From NCBI RefSeq assembly GCF_000328475.2, contig NC_026485.1, positions 620,001-684,000 on the forward strand: a stretch of 64,000 nucleotides of DNA, in the 5' to 3' direction. The notes below the pieces were generated by a model. That model worked only from the letters and a program-made list of their open reading frames with translations. It did no database searches and was not told the DNA's origin. Positions 9,840 through 20,137 of the stretch are shown here, in pieces; positions within the stretch are counted from its first letter, which is position 1; each line of letters starts with the position of its first letter. A program made the translations under genes and the position numbers. The DNA is from Mycosarcoma maydis. Taxonomy: Eukaryota > Basidiomycota > Ustilaginomycetes > Ustilaginales.

Positions 9840-11340
9840 GGGGATTGACGGTGACGACGTCAATTTTTTGCCGACGACGTCAAGGAGCCCGACATACGAT
9901 TGCCGACGATGAGGGGTACCCCTCAACCCTTTTTGGGCGAGGATCGACTGAGCCGTTGTGGAGTTGCGATTTCGAGAAGTTGGGGTGTCCCCTCTCGCGA
10001 GGAAAAACGTCGTCTCGGCCTCTGGAGGTGGCGACAGCGATGTTGATCAGGCCTGTCCTGTCCATTGGCCTGCGCCGCCTTGTGCTGGTCGCCACTTCGA
10101 AAGAAACAACGAGATCGATTCGAAAGAACCACGACCGACCTTGGGACCGAAGCTGCAAGGGCGAAGAAGATTCATTGCAAAATTGTGCTGTAGTCGAACC
10201 CTCGCCAACCCTCCCCGCGCTGCGGTCCCAAACCCTTCCGACCCCTTCGAGTTCAGGACGGCCTTGCGACCACCATGGACCTTCCCAACCCAAGAAGAAC
10301 GAGCTGGTTAGCTATTCAGACCACCGAGACAGCTTCGACCCAAGACCCAACCAAGAGGTACCGGCGTGGCGACATGCGACGGAGAAAGCTGGATTACTCG
10401 AGCTGTCTGGTATGCAAATCACGTCGAGACAGCAACGTTGGTGACCTCCAGAACGAGGAAAGCGATGGTATGTTTTGGGGTGTCGATATTGATACCCCCT
10501 CACGCCTGATGTACGGTATATATACTTCCCACCTCGTCGCCATCTGGCTGGGCCACGTACTGCCCACATGCCTGGGGAACGACTTCCAGGCATCACGCCT
10601 GAGTCCCCAGTGACTCAGCTCAACGACTTCCAGGCACTTCGTCTGGGGAGCTTGGACCTCCTACCACCATAGTAAAAACACGCAAGCCCCCTGTGACTCA
10701 GCTCGGCTCAGCTCAGCCTTGCGCCTTTCGTCTCTGGTGTATGATTGGCACTCGGACGAATTGACAGGCTCACAATACGATGGACTACGCAAAGCATCAA
10801 CAAACGGGTCCTCGCACGTCGAGGAGCCCGACGTTGCTACCTGCGATGTCTAGCTCCAGGCTGAACTCATCTGGACCAACAGGACAACCCAGCACACTAC
10901 TGTACCCTTTCCTTTGAGGAGTTCAAAGCACGCATCCAGTACAACATCCAGTACAACAAACATCGGCTACCTAGCTTCGAATCAAGACCATCTCACGTTC
11001 TCAAATGGGGTTGCAAAATGTACACCCCTTCTCGACCCGTTGCTCTTCAGCATTCCTGCCCGGTACCTTGACCAGTGGCGACCCTTGCTGCACCGCTCGC
11101 GAACTAGAAGAGCAGAATCCACTCGACAAACCCACGAACAACCTTAGGACGGAAGCTGCAAGCGCGAAGATCTTCTATTTTCTATTCACGATTACGCAGT
11201 TTGCTGTACTTGAACATTCGCCACCTCCTCCCATGCACAGTCCTACACCAGCCATCGTCCCATGCGTGACGCCCCTTGAGCATCTAGGAGAGACGTACCA
11301 ACTTTACTTCCAGTCGTGGTGAGAGAGGCTCGACGCCAAC
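9840..11340. mobile_element. Degenerate, possibly retroelement-derived region downstream of the tRNA
   Basis: This 1.5-kb stretch has no intact gene and looks unlike the surrounding intergenic DNA, largely lacking the heptamer motif. Short direct repeats recur: GGAGCCCGAC at about 9889 and 10818; GAAGCTGCAAG(G/C)GCGAAGA at about 10149 and 11152; AACGACTTCCAGGCA at about 10573 and 10620. A TATA-rich stretch lies near 10516. The broken frame 10865-11071 contains SFEEFKARIQYN and a Trp-Gly-Cys, weakly reminiscent of a Gag fragment. Location directly behind a Pol III gene fits the target preference of many fungal LTR retroelements. No reverse transcriptase, integrase or clear LTR ends are visible, so this is tentative. 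Confidence 0.3.
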
Positions 11341-12039
11341 AGAAATCGTCTGAATCGACGATTCACGATGGCGGGGCTGCGACTGTGGGGCTATGTTGCA
11401 GTCACAGTGCTGTACAGTATTTTGTGTGCGCTTTTTCGTGCTTCCTTTTAAACGGTATATTTGTGATTTAGATCAACTCTGGATTTCCAATAAATTAAGT
11501 TACTCTGACTGAAACTCACGATTCGTGAGAGCCAACAAGCAACTTTCCGACCCAGACCGATCAACATTCACGATTCACGATTCACTCACGACTATTCTCA
11601 TTCACGATTGAATGGCTATGAATGTTCATACTTGGCCCGCGAAGCTGGCTCAGACCTACGCTTCTCAGATACACACACTCGCTATGTGGATTGCTAATCT
11701 ATCTCGACATTGGATGCAAAGCAGGGGAGTGTGCGAGGGACACCCATTGCAGAGAGATGCACGATGGGTTTTTAGGGTATGTTATACCGCCAAACACATT
11801 CGTGATTCTGACGAGTCGTGAGCGTGGAGTGGAGGCACAGGCGTGAGGACAAACTCGAAACTCAACCTCACAGCCGTCCACCATTACGGTCATCGTCGAC
11901 TTGCAACCTGCTTTCGATTGCTGTTGATGTGGGCAGTAAGCTGTGCTCTCAGTTAGCTGTGATACACACTCCTGTGGCAGTTGTCTGCAAGACTCGACGC
12001 TGTTGTGCGCAGTGCATCGACGCTGTCTCGTGCGGCAAG
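11341..12039. other. Intergenic region upstream of TFB5
   Basis: No gene is supported. It contains heptamer-motif arrays (11514-11532 and 11564-11611) and AT-richer DNA near 11440-11510. The promoter of TFB5 should lie in its last few hundred bases. Confidence 0.5.
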
Positions 12040-12437
12040 ATGAAGGCCTACAAAGGTATGCTCTTGACCTGGTAAGTGCCTTCTGCTTCCAACAGCATCT
12101 CGCGCGTCTCAGCCAAAGCACTGAAACATGTCTTGATTCCACCTTGTTGCATTCTATAACACGACAGCGATGCAGCAGTGAAGCAGCTCATCCTATCATT
12201 GGACGAACGCAATCGGTTCATCATCATGGACCTCGATGAAACGCATCTGCTCATCTCCCCGGATCGCATCGACTGGCTACGAGCTGAACTTGAAGTAGAG
12301 GTAAGCCCCGATTCACCCGTACCGACACTTTCTTTCCAACATTCACCTTGCATGTTCAAAAGCTGATCAAGCGCAATCGTTCTTGAATCCTTGATGCGAA
12401 ACAGCTCGAGAAGAATACGTATACGCTCGAACCATAG
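12040..12437 (+). CDS. TFB5: TFIIH subunit TFB5 (GTF2H5/TTDA homologue), three exons
   Basis: The smallest core TFIIH subunit, which stabilises the complex and stimulates XPB/Ssl2 in nucleotide excision repair and transcription. Joining exons 12040-12071, 12168-12300 and 12405-12437 gives 65 aa, close to the 70-odd residues of the family. Introns are 96 nt (GTAAGT...CGACAG) and 104 nt (GTAAGC...AAACAG). The product begins MKAYKGMLLTCDAAVKQLIL, matching the conserved KG-LL-CD-x2-K-LIL start. It continues with MDLDETHLLISP, equivalent to the family's DLDDTHLF/LV motif, and ends ELEKNTYTLEP. The Cys codon spans intron 1. No single open frame shows this gene, so simple ORF calling misses it. Identification rests on motif order; confidence is high. 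Confidence 0.93.
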
Positions 12438-13340
12438 CATTCTGCCAATCAACCTCAACAGACGCCTTTCAACACAAAGCTACATCTACAAGTCTGCAGC
12501 TGCAAGTCAATCTCGCTCTACAGGCAACACCCGTGCCTATCATGCATCGCCGCAACTCCACAGCCCCAATTAGATCTCACCACATCTACCTATATACCCA
12601 CATCTTCGCACACCAAAACGGCAACTTCATCCAAACTTAGCATGTCACAACACACCTCAGCACCACATATAGCACGGTCACATGAGCAAGAGGAGGAGTT
12701 AGATGATGGATGATGAGAGTGATGGATGATGAGAGTGATGATGGATGATGAGAGTGATGATGGATGATGAGGGTGATGATGGATGATGAGAGTGATGGAT
12801 GATGAGAGTGATGATGGATGATGAGAGTGATGGATGATGAGAGTGATGGATGATGAGAGTGATGGATGATGATGATGGATGATAAGAGTGAAGAGAGTGA
12901 TGCGTGTAGGACGTGCGAGGGCGGTTCAGGCTATGTGATAGTGGATGGCGTTAAAGTAGGGTACGGAAGACGGGGTACGGAAGGCGTTCGATCTGGAGAG
13001 GGAGTGTTGTGTGCAGATCGATGACGGAGGACAAAGTGAGACATGGCAGGGTGAAGTGGAACTTGCGGCTAGCTCAAGCTGATGCTGTGTACCGTGCAGG
13101 CAACAGCAAAAGCGGGCGAGCACTGCGGAGAAAGAGCAAGCGATGAGAGGCAAAAGGACATACAGCTCGTGACGCTCGTCTATGAATGGCAAATGCCAAG
13201 AAAGTCGACTTCTGCGACTCACTAGGACGCTGATCCACGAACCGAAGTGAAGCGGGCGCTCAAGTAGGATACAGAAAGCCGAGGCGACGATCTAGCGTGT
13301 TGCGCTGTGCTAGATCGGGTCAATGGATAGACGACATTGA
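12438..13340. other. Intergenic region between TFB5 and DHH1
   Basis: No gene is supported. The main content is the GATGATG minisatellite at 12702-12903. The remainder is presumably the 3' regions of TFB5 and of DHH1, which converge here. Confidence 0.55.
12702..12903. repeat. GATGATG/GAGAGTGATG minisatellite
   Basis: About 200 bp made only of alternating blocks of GATGGATGATGAGAGTGAT type with variable numbers of GAT triplets. The repeat is impure in unit length (about 15-21 bp), as expected for slippage. It lies between convergent genes. Confidence 0.95.
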
Positions 13341-14807
13341 CTATTGCGCAGGTACACCACCGTGCGGCCCGCCCCGCCCTCCTCCTCCTCCACCCCGACC
13401 ACCGCCGCCTCCACTCCGGTGCCTGTGCGGGACGGTGTTAGTAAAGTTTTGATTCAGCGGAATAGCAGCCGCATGCATGGCCTGCTGACCTGGCGGAATC
13501 ACTGGCCTTCCCTCCTGCTTGTTGCCATTCTGGTTGTTGCCCTCAGCCTCCTGAATGAGCGAAGGCGCAACATACAACCTCTTGTCAATGTTGCTGGGAA
13601 TGGGCTGGATCTCGGTACCCAGCTCCTGCTCGATGCGGTAGAGATTGAATCGATCTTCGTACGTGATGAGGTTGATGGCGAGACCGAGGTGGCCGAAACG
13701 GCCGGAACGACCGATTCGGTGAAGATAGGTTTCGGCGTTCTTGGGGAAATCAAAGTTGATAACCACGTTGACGGCCTGGATGTCGATACCTCGGGTAAGC
13801 AAGTCGGAGCAGACCAGGTTACGGCAGGCACCGTTGCGGAAATCGTGGAAGACTCTGTTTCGGTGCGCTTGGAGCATCTTTGCGTGCGAGTAGAAGCAGC
13901 TATAGCCAAGCTCGGTGATCTTCTTGGCTAGCAATTCGACACGGTTGGTCGAGTTGCAAAAGATAATCGACTGGTTGATCTGGAGCTTGGAGAAGAGAGT
14001 GTTCAGACAATGCACTTTCTGTCTTTCTTCGACAAAGGCATAGTACTGTGTAACACCGCGCAGCGTGAGCTCGTCCATGAGGTTGATCTCGTAGGGCTTG
14101 ACCATGTTGCGGTCCTTGAAATCCTTGACGATGAGTGGGAACGTGGCCGAGAAGAGCATGACTTGCCTCTCCTTGGGGAGAAAGCTGAGCAGCTGCTCCA
14201 TGACTGGGGTGAATTCGGGTGACAGGAGCTTATCGGCTTCATCCATGACGAAAGTGGTACATTGACTGAGATCGGCGACGCCCTTGCCGGCCAGGTCGAG
14301 GATTCGACCGGGAGTACCAACAAGCAGGTGAACCGTCTGTCCGAGACGGAGAATATCGTCGCGAAGCGTGGTACCTCCGGTGGTGACCATGACTTCGACG
14401 CCGAGGTGCTTTCCGAGCGTCTTTGCGACTTGACTTGTTTGGAGAGCAAGCTCACGGGTGGGCACCAGAAGGACGGCCTGAATTTTGTTCTTCTTGGTGT
14501 TGAGCTTTTCGAGCGAAGGGATGACATAGGCAGCTGTCTTGCCCGTACCGTTCTTGGCACGCGCCAGGATATCGCGACCGGTGAGTGCGATCGGGATGGC
14601 CTCTTCTTGGATGGGGGAGGGGCGCTCGAAACCGGCTTCAAAGATGCCCATAAGGAGTTCACGTTTGAGAAAGTAATCTTCGAACTCGTTGCCTTTTGTG
14701 TTGAGCACATCTTCGGTCTGAGGACGCTCATCTTTGGAAAGCCTTGAGGTAATCTGCTGCTTCCAAGCGGCTTCGGACTGGCCTGGCGCTGGTCCTGATG
14801 CTGACAT
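13341..14807 (-). CDS. DHH1: DEAD-box RNA helicase DHH1 (DDX6/Ste13 family)
   Basis: Cytoplasmic helicase that promotes decapping and represses translation in P-bodies together with Pat1 and Lsm1-7. At 488 aa it has the usual length. Motifs in order: Q-motif region [20 protein letters not shown], Walker [11 protein letters not shown] (near 85), [19 protein letters not shown] (near 190), SAT in [38 protein letters not shown] and [31 protein letters not shown] distinguishes Dhh1/DDX6 from other DEAD-box groups. The C-terminus is Gln/Asn-rich and ends in an RGG-like glycine-arginine tract. The ATG at 14807 gives the N-terminus [16 protein letters not shown] and is the only reasonable start. It is intronless. 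Confidence 0.97.
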   Translation of the reverse strand: MSASGPAPGQSEAAWKQQITSRLSKDERPQTEDVLNTKGNEFEDYFLKRELLMGIFEAGFERPSPIQEEAIPIALTGRDILARAKNGTGKTAAYVIPSLEKLNTKKNKIQAVLLVPTRELALQTSQVAKTLGKHLGVEVMVTTGGTTLRDDILRLGQTVHLLVGTPGRILDLAGKGVADLSQCTTFVMDEADKLLSPEFTPVMEQLLSFLPKERQVMLFSATFPLIVKDFKDRNMVKPYEINLMDELTLRGVTQYYAFVEERQKVHCLNTLFSKLQINQSIIFCNSTNRVELLAKKITELGYSCFYSHAKMLQAHRNRVFHDFRNGACRNLVCSDLLTRGIDIQAVNVVINFDFPKNAETYLHRIGRSGRFGHLGLAINLITYEDRFNLYRIEQELGTEIQPIPSNIDKRLYVAPSLIQEAEGNNQNGNKQEGRPVIPPGQQAMHAAAIPLNQNFTNTVPHRHRSGGGGGRGGGGGGRGGPHGGVPAQ

Positions 14808-15991
14808 TGCCGTGCAGTGCGAGATGTTGGTTGGTAGCGGGGATACAATTTGGAAGATTAGGGCGTGGAAAAAAAAGTATAAGAACAGGGTCTCTTTCAG
14901 AGACGTTGTCGAAAGATGGCGTTTTGCGTGGGTCGGGTCGAAGCCTTATGAGGGGGATAAAAGGCCCAGTAACAGGGTAATGCAAGGCTGGAAAGGCTTG
15001 GGTAAGCGCCGATGGCAGTAATCGACGAGAGGAGCGAGAGAGCCTGACGTGCACAGATATTTGTCGGCAGCGTAGGCAAATCTGAGACTAGCAAGTCAGA
15101 AAGAAGAAAGCGAAACTGTGCTAACGACCTTGCGAGAGAAGATGTGCAAGAGAAGATGTGCAAGAGACGAGCCGATTGCCGAGGGTGATAAGTGATGTTT
15201 GAGCGCAGAGGTGTTGCTCCGATCAGAGTTGTGGCAGTCCCTTTGAAAGATGGGCTGGTACACTTAGTTCGCTTCAATGAAGTTGACGATGCGGCAGAAG
15301 CAGGTGTGACGAGGGTGGCTGAGAATGAGGGCGATGTTCGGAGGCGCAGCTTATAAAGTGATCGTATTGTAGATGTAGATGATTGAAAGTGCTTGCGATA
15401 GCTGCGTGCGATGAGGTGGTGGAGCGTTGGATGAGGGTGATGATGGAAGAGTCACAGTCACGAGTCACATTCGTGATTCGGGATTGGCGTGAGTGTGATT
15501 CACGATTCGTGATTCGTGATTGGCGATGGGCAACACAGCGCGACGCATCGACCCTTTTTGGTTTGAAATTTGTGATTGGGCTGGCCCGATCTGACTCGTG
15601 ACTGCCCAACTCGTCACTCTGTGACTGCTGTTCTGTGCCTGTCTTTTTCAAAGAGTCGTGCGTTGGGCTCGTTTCCCATTTCATGATTTTCCAGCTAAGT
15701 TAACATAACTCGTGACTTAGTTGGGAGCGCTACGACTGACGACTCGACTCTGCGATCAGAACTTCCATAGAAGCACACTTATCACGGCCGAGACGTGAAC
15801 CTGCTTTCTTCTCGCCGTTGCGTAGTCACGATTCACGATTCTGAGGAGTCGATTCCACAAATCACGAATCTTGACATGTTGCATACTGGATCGCCTCAAA
15901 CAGGTTGACAGATGGACAGCTTGTCACAACCCCGTCTTCCTCGTCATCCTACCCATTACTAACACCGGCCTTTGCTCATTGCATTGTCATC
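14808..15991. other. Divergent intergenic region between DHH1 and PAM17
   Basis: About 1.2 kb without a supported gene. It contains heptamer-motif arrays at 15461-15522 and 15826-15870. The first 300 bp or so upstream of DHH1 (from 14808) likely form its promoter. Open frames on either strand show no known domain. Confidence 0.5.
15461..15522. repeat. CGTGATT heptamer array
   Basis: The 7-bp unit CGTGATT and close variants recur, for example at 15497-15520, where CACGATTCGTGATTCGTGAT is read. It is one of many intergenic arrays in the window. Confidence 0.8.
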
Positions 15992-16690
15992 ATGCCGGTC
16001 GCAATCGCTGCTGCTAGATACGCCGCTCTCTCTGCAGGCGCGTCTTCGTCTCGTTCAGCAATCATGCTGTCATCGAGCCACCGCGCCCTGTCCACCTCTT
16101 CCAAGGTTGCGAGCAGCAGCAGCAGCAGCAACAGAGGCACTTTCAGTCCTACATCTCCAATCCTGTTCTCGGCCAGCTCGTCATCATCTTCATCATCTTC
16201 GCCTTCATCCAGCCGAGAGTTGTCCCACCTCAGCTGGGACAAGTATCTGCAACTGCGCAGATCTCGTCGCCTTGCCGGCATGGTCACCACCATACCCACC
16301 ACCCTTTTAGCAGGCGCTGCTGCCGGCTCGTACTTCCTCACGCTTGAACTCGACCCCACAAATGCCATTGCTGGACTCGATCCGGTCTACATCAACGCCG
16401 GTCTCACACTCGCCTGTACTGGCTTGGGCTGGCTCATCGGTCCCACAGTAGGCAATTCAATTTGGGGTCTGCTTCATCGCAGCGACGCCAAGCAGATCGC
16501 ACAGAAGGATCACGACTTCTACGAACATATCAAGCGAAACAGGGTGGATCCTACTCGTCAGTCGGTACAGAACCCAGTGCCAGATTACTACGGTGAAAAG
16601 ATTGGCAGCATCAAGCAGTACAGACAGTGGTTGCGGGATCAAGCTGCGTTCCGAAGAAAGGCTGCTCATGGTCTTGAGCAAGACGCATGA
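15992..16690 (+). CDS. PAM17: PAM17, presequence translocase-associated motor subunit
   Basis: Inner-membrane protein of the TIM23 import motor that helps organise Pam16/Pam18 at the mitochondrial inner membrane. The frame is open from 15905, but the ATG at 15992 yields MPVAIAAARYAALSAG, an Arg/Ala/Ser-rich presequence with no acidic residues, so I chose it (232 aa). A Ser-rich linker (about residues 40-75) precedes LSWDKYLQLRRSRRLAG, typical of Pam17. Two hydrophobic segments follow (near 100-120 and 135-160, the second containing LACTGLGWLIGPTVG). The C-terminus has DHDFYEHIKRNRVDPTRQS and PVPDYYGEKIGSIKQYRQWL, a strong family signature. It is followed 183 bp later by the convergent mtTFB-like gene. 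Confidence 0.94.
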   Translation: MPVAIAAARYAALSAGASSSRSAIMLSSSHRALSTSSKVASSSSSSNRGTFSPTSPILFSASSSSSSSSSPSSSRELSHLSWDKYLQLRRSRRLAGMVTTIPTTLLAGAAAGSYFLTLELDPTNAIAGLDPVYINAGLTLACTGLGWLIGPTVGNSIWGLLHRSDAKQIAQKDHDFYEHIKRNRVDPTRQSVQNPVPDYYGEKIGSIKQYRQWLRDQAAFRRKAAHGLEQDA

Positions 16691-16873
16691 GATCGCACGT
16701 AAGACCAACAACGATGTAGCTCTACCAGCAGAACAGCAATCACGAATGTATTTCAGTAGCTTCGGTAATGGTTTGAGAAATTCTGCATCCACATTCTGCG
16801 ATTCACGATTCTCGCCCTGATGGTATCGACAATGGACCATGTATGTCTATTACGAAGTGCCATATGGAATCGT

Positions 16874-18601
16874 CTAATTGCGGCGCTTGTTATCCGGCTT
16901 GATTCTGCCCTCTTCAAACAAGTGCCTCGGACGGAAAGGCCACTTTTCAAACATTCGTGCTAAACAAGCCCATTGAACATTGGTCAGATCGCTGACAACC
17001 TCTTCCGGCAGAATCACCTCGTCCTCCCTAATGAGGCCCTTTTCCACTTGTTGTGGGCTGGTCATCTTGAGAACATTTTGACCGCCGGGAGCGACGTGCG
17101 TCAAAGCAGCAGCGACAGGTTTGGTGCGCAAAATGAAAAGATTGCGCGCGATAAACTCGAATGCTTCGATTTCCATGGGCTTCACCAGCGGCATGGCTTT
17201 GGGTGTCACTGTCATCATGGCCATTCCTGTGCGCGTGAGGCCGGTGGATGGATTGCTGTTGGGGATGATCGATGAGCCGGCTACCGTGACGCGTGGACCG
17301 ACACTCATGGTGGGAGGGAAAAAGTGATGCGTGTGAGGCGACAGATCGTCTGCGTAGCGATGCACTTGGACATCGGCGAGACATTGCACCGTAGTACCCA
17401 GCTTTCCTCGAAACATCCTGTCGCCCGCTTCAGCGACACAACGCTTTGCTAAAGATTCGCCACAGACAAAGCCGAGCTGAATACGTCCGTGTCGAAAGAG
17501 CCAGCTTCGAGTGGCGATGGCCGTGACGATTTGTGCAAACAGCTGCTCACCGTAGACCGTATTGGGCAGCTGAGTGAAAAAAATCACAGGCGAGAGCTTC
17601 TGCCAGCTCGCATCCGAGTGAGCACCAGTGACAAACTCGTTGGTTGTAAAGTCAACCGTCCTTCCATCCGAAGTCAAGACGCGGTTATTGAGATGTGCCA
17701 GCTTTCCCGAAGATACGAGGTGACTGTACGTATCCCACAAATAAGCTGATTCTGTCAACGTATCAAGCCTTGCACCTGCACCAGGTTGCTTTTCATCCAA
17801 CTTTTCTTTGAGCAGCTCGATCCGTTTCAGGTAGCACGGCGTGGCTTCCAATGCAATCACTTTTTCCACTTGAGGCATCTTGAGCAATTCGCTAGCAAAC
17901 AAGCCCGGACCAGAATATCCTTCAACGACAGTCACCTTCTCCCCATTACGCTCCGGGGCTGTGATGCCGAGATGCGAGATAATGTCCTGAATGGTGGAGC
18001 GATTGCTCACAAAGTACCGATAGCTCGTCAGATGTTGTTTAGAGATCGGAAACTCCTCCTTCCATTCGTTGCGGGGTGGTAGATGATCGTACGTCATGTG
18101 CAATAATAGCTCCTCCATCGTTTCTGCGCTTAGTGGTTGTTCGGCCGCACCTTCTTCCGATACGGGGAGGCGAACGCTTCGGCTTTTTTGATTCACTTGG
18201 CCTTCCGGAATCAGATCCTTAGAGGAAGCTTTTCCAGCACGCTGCTCTGGATTTTCTTCAGCTTGTGCGACAGTTGTACCACTGAGAGCTCTCCTCGTCC
18301 TCCGATGACTGCGAATGGGTACACCAAACGCCGCTTTGGCCAATTTTGCTGCCTCAATTTCTTCTCTTGTCCGGCGTTTGCGTTTCGGCTTCTTGTCTTC
18401 GATCTCAACACTCCCTTGTACGGATGATGAGGATGAAGATGTCGCGGAGGAGACCGTGGTCGATCCGAAAGTCCTCGACGACAACGCGACTTGATACGAA
18501 GGGAGAGCTGCACGCCTCGAGGTTGCTGTAACGACCGCATTTCGCAATCTCACGGTAAGATGAGCTAGCGAGAAGTGTGTCGATCTCGCTATTGACTTCA
18601 T
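16874..18601 (-). CDS. Mitochondrial transcription factor B-like protein (rRNA adenine dimethyltransferase fold)
   Basis: Member of the KsgA/Dim1/mtTFB SAM-methyltransferase superfamily, by homology the Mtf1-type partner of mitochondrial RNA polymerase. At 575 aa it is longer than yeast Mtf1. It has an Arg/Ser-rich mitochondrial-type N-terminus (MKSIARSTHFSLAHLTVRLR) and a basic segment KKPKRKRRTREEIEAAKLAK near residues 72-92. The methyltransferase fold includes the SAM-site motif VVEGYSGPGLFASELL (near 225) and ALEATPCYLKRIELL. C-terminal homology includes VQWACLARMFEKWPFRPRHL. Whether methylation activity is retained is not clear. It is transcribed divergently from the J-protein gene across 313 bp. 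The family call is firm; the Mtf1 role is inferred. Confidence 0.85.
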   Translation of the reverse strand: MKSIARSTHFSLAHLTVRLRNAVVTATSRRAALPSYQVALSSRTFGSTTVSSATSSSSSSVQGSVEIEDKKPKRKRRTREEIEAAKLAKAAFGVPIRSHRRTRRALSGTTVAQAEENPEQRAGKASSKDLIPEGQVNQKSRSVRLPVSEEGAAEQPLSAETMEELLLHMTYDHLPPRNEWKEEFPISKQHLTSYRYFVSNRSTIQDIISHLGITAPERNGEKVTVVEGYSGPGLFASELLKMPQVEKVIALEATPCYLKRIELLKEKLDEKQPGAGARLDTLTESAYLWDTYSHLVSSGKLAHLNNRVLTSDGRTVDFTTNEFVTGAHSDASWQKLSPVIFFTQLPNTVYGEQLFAQIVTAIATRSWLFRHGRIQLGFVCGESLAKRCVAEAGDRMFRGKLGTTVQCLADVQVHRYADDLSPHTHHFFPPTMSVGPRVTVAGSSIIPNSNPSTGLTRTGMAMMTVTPKAMPLVKPMEIEAFEFIARNLFILRTKPVAAALTHVAPGGQNVLKMTSPQQVEKGLIREDEVILPEEVVSDLTNVQWACLARMFEKWPFRPRHLFEEGRIKPDNKRRN

Positions 18602-18914
18602 GCTGGCGAAACGCTGCTTGAACGATGAGAGCTGTACAGAAAGAGAGGAGATGGTAGCTTTCCCTTTGAAATGTCCATCAAATCGTGGGGACTTACGACT
18701 TGAAAGCAGACCGCGTTTTGGTTGGAAATTTCTTGCTTTTGCTCCACACCAAAAAAAAAAAAGCGCTAAAAATCTCGGAAGACGGAATGGGTAGCATAGC
18801 TGCAGCTTGAACCCTTTATACCTCGAGACTCAGCTTTTAACCTTTGCCTCACCGGTATCGTCGGACACGACGTAAACCTCTGAGCTTTCTTCTCAACATC
18901 CCATCATCGCCTTT
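18602..18914. promoter_or_regulatory. Shared divergent promoter region, mtTFB-like gene and J-protein gene
   Basis: A 313-bp interval separates the two divergent starts, so both promoters must lie here or overlap neighbouring 5' regions. A 12-A run occurs at about 18750-18761. A TATA-like TTTATAC lies near 18815, about 100 bp before the J-protein ATG. Assignment is by position only. Confidence 0.4.
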
Positions 18915-20018
18915 ATGTCGTCCAAAATCGATGATATGGACGACGCGTTCCGCGTCCTCTCGCTTCCTATTACAGCGACCGAGGCCGAAATCAAAAAGGC
19001 GTACCGCAAACTCTCACTCCGCTACCATCCGGACAAAGCTGGCAAAGATGTTGACCCGGTCAAAGCGGCAGCTCGCTTTCACGAGATAAATCTGGCCTAT
19101 GAGACGCTCATGGATCCTGCTGCACGAGCGCGTGCTGTGCAGAGGAACGCTCAAGAAGCTGCCAAACAAGAACGACAAGAACAGTATCAAGGAAGGCGAC
19201 GACAGATGGCTGACGAGCTCGAGCGCAACGAGCAGCAAGCTACGCAGAAGCGCCAGGATGCTGATAAGCAAGCGAGAGAACGCATAGCTAAGATTGCCAA
19301 GCTGCAGGCAGAGTCACGCGAATTGATCAAACGCAAGCAGCTAGAGATGGAGGACATAGCGAATCAGACGCAACAAGCTCTCGCCGACAAGAAAAGGAAG
19401 GAGGAAGAGCGATTGAAAGCGGCGAGAGAACCGGAGCTGCATCCGCTTGATAAGACAGTGAGAATCCAGTTCCCATCTTCACAGCTGGCTCAACTCACAG
19501 GCATTGCAGATGCCACCAAGGCTCCAGAGGATCCGCTAACAACGCCTTTGGCAAGGACTCTGTCAAACCAATTCGGAGAGCTGGATCACTTGCAATTCCA
19601 ACTACCGTCACCGGGAAAGAAGTTGAAGAGAGAACTGATGGCTCTGGCAACTTTCAAAGAGCTACCTAGTGCATGGCAAGCGGTGGTGACGGGAGGCGAG
19701 ATGCGATGCACCGGATTGCTCGAGGAGTGCTTCATCGGCTGGGCTCAGTACAGCAGGAATAGCAAAACAAAGGACAAGATCTATGTCGAGCCCAAGAGGG
19801 TTGTTTGGTACAGAGAACACGGAATCTTGCAACCGCGCGATATTGGTCGTATTCGACCCACTGTCATGCAAGTCGAGGACACGAGCACGGAGCAACGCCC
19901 AACAGAGTCTCCATCGTCATCATCTGTCTATTCGAAAGCATACGAAGCTCGTACTTTACAAAGACTCAGAGATGCAATACAGCAGCCGTCTCTGGCTCAA
20001 GCTCAAGCTGCTCAATAA
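18915..20018 (+). CDS. J-domain protein, DNAJC17/Cwf23-like (spliceosomal Hsp40)
   Basis: 367-aa Hsp40 co-chaperone. The N-terminal J domain (about residues 7-75) carries the Hsp70-stimulating HPD tripeptide in RYHPDKAG. It is followed at once by a long charged helix rich in Gln, Arg and Lys (about 75-170), as in DNAJC17 and fission-yeast Cwf23. The region from about 190 to 265 (VRIQFPSSQLAQL ... FGELDHLQFQLPSP ... ELMALATFKELPSAWQAVV) fits the degenerate RRM of DNAJC17, with alternating strands and a final alpha segment. These proteins act in the spliceosome-associated NineTeen/Ntr context. An Ntr1/TFIP11 gene lies elsewhere in the window but is not linked. Start chosen at the first ATG of the frame. 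J domain certain, subfamily likely. Confidence 0.85.
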   Translation: MSSKIDDMDDAFRVLSLPITATEAEIKKAYRKLSLRYHPDKAGKDVDPVKAAARFHEINLAYETLMDPAARARAVQRNAQEAAKQERQEQYQGRRRQMADELERNEQQATQKRQDADKQARERIAKIAKLQAESRELIKRKQLEMEDIANQTQQALADKKRKEEERLKAAREPELHPLDKTVRIQFPSSQLAQLTGIADATKAPEDPLTTPLARTLSNQFGELDHLQFQLPSPGKKLKRELMALATFKELPSAWQAVVTGGEMRCTGLLEECFIGWAQYSRNSKTKDKIYVEPKRVVWYREHGILQPRDIGRIRPTVMQVEDTSTEQRPTESPSSSSVYSKAYEARTLQRLRDAIQQPSLAQAQAAQ

Positions 20019-20137
20019 AACTCTGACTGCTTGACCATGTATCACTAAATTTCAAATACCCAAAGATGTCAAGCCAGATCATTCAACCCCCTCTTGATTA
20101 GATCGGAATGTGATTAGATCGGAATTGCTGTGCGGGA

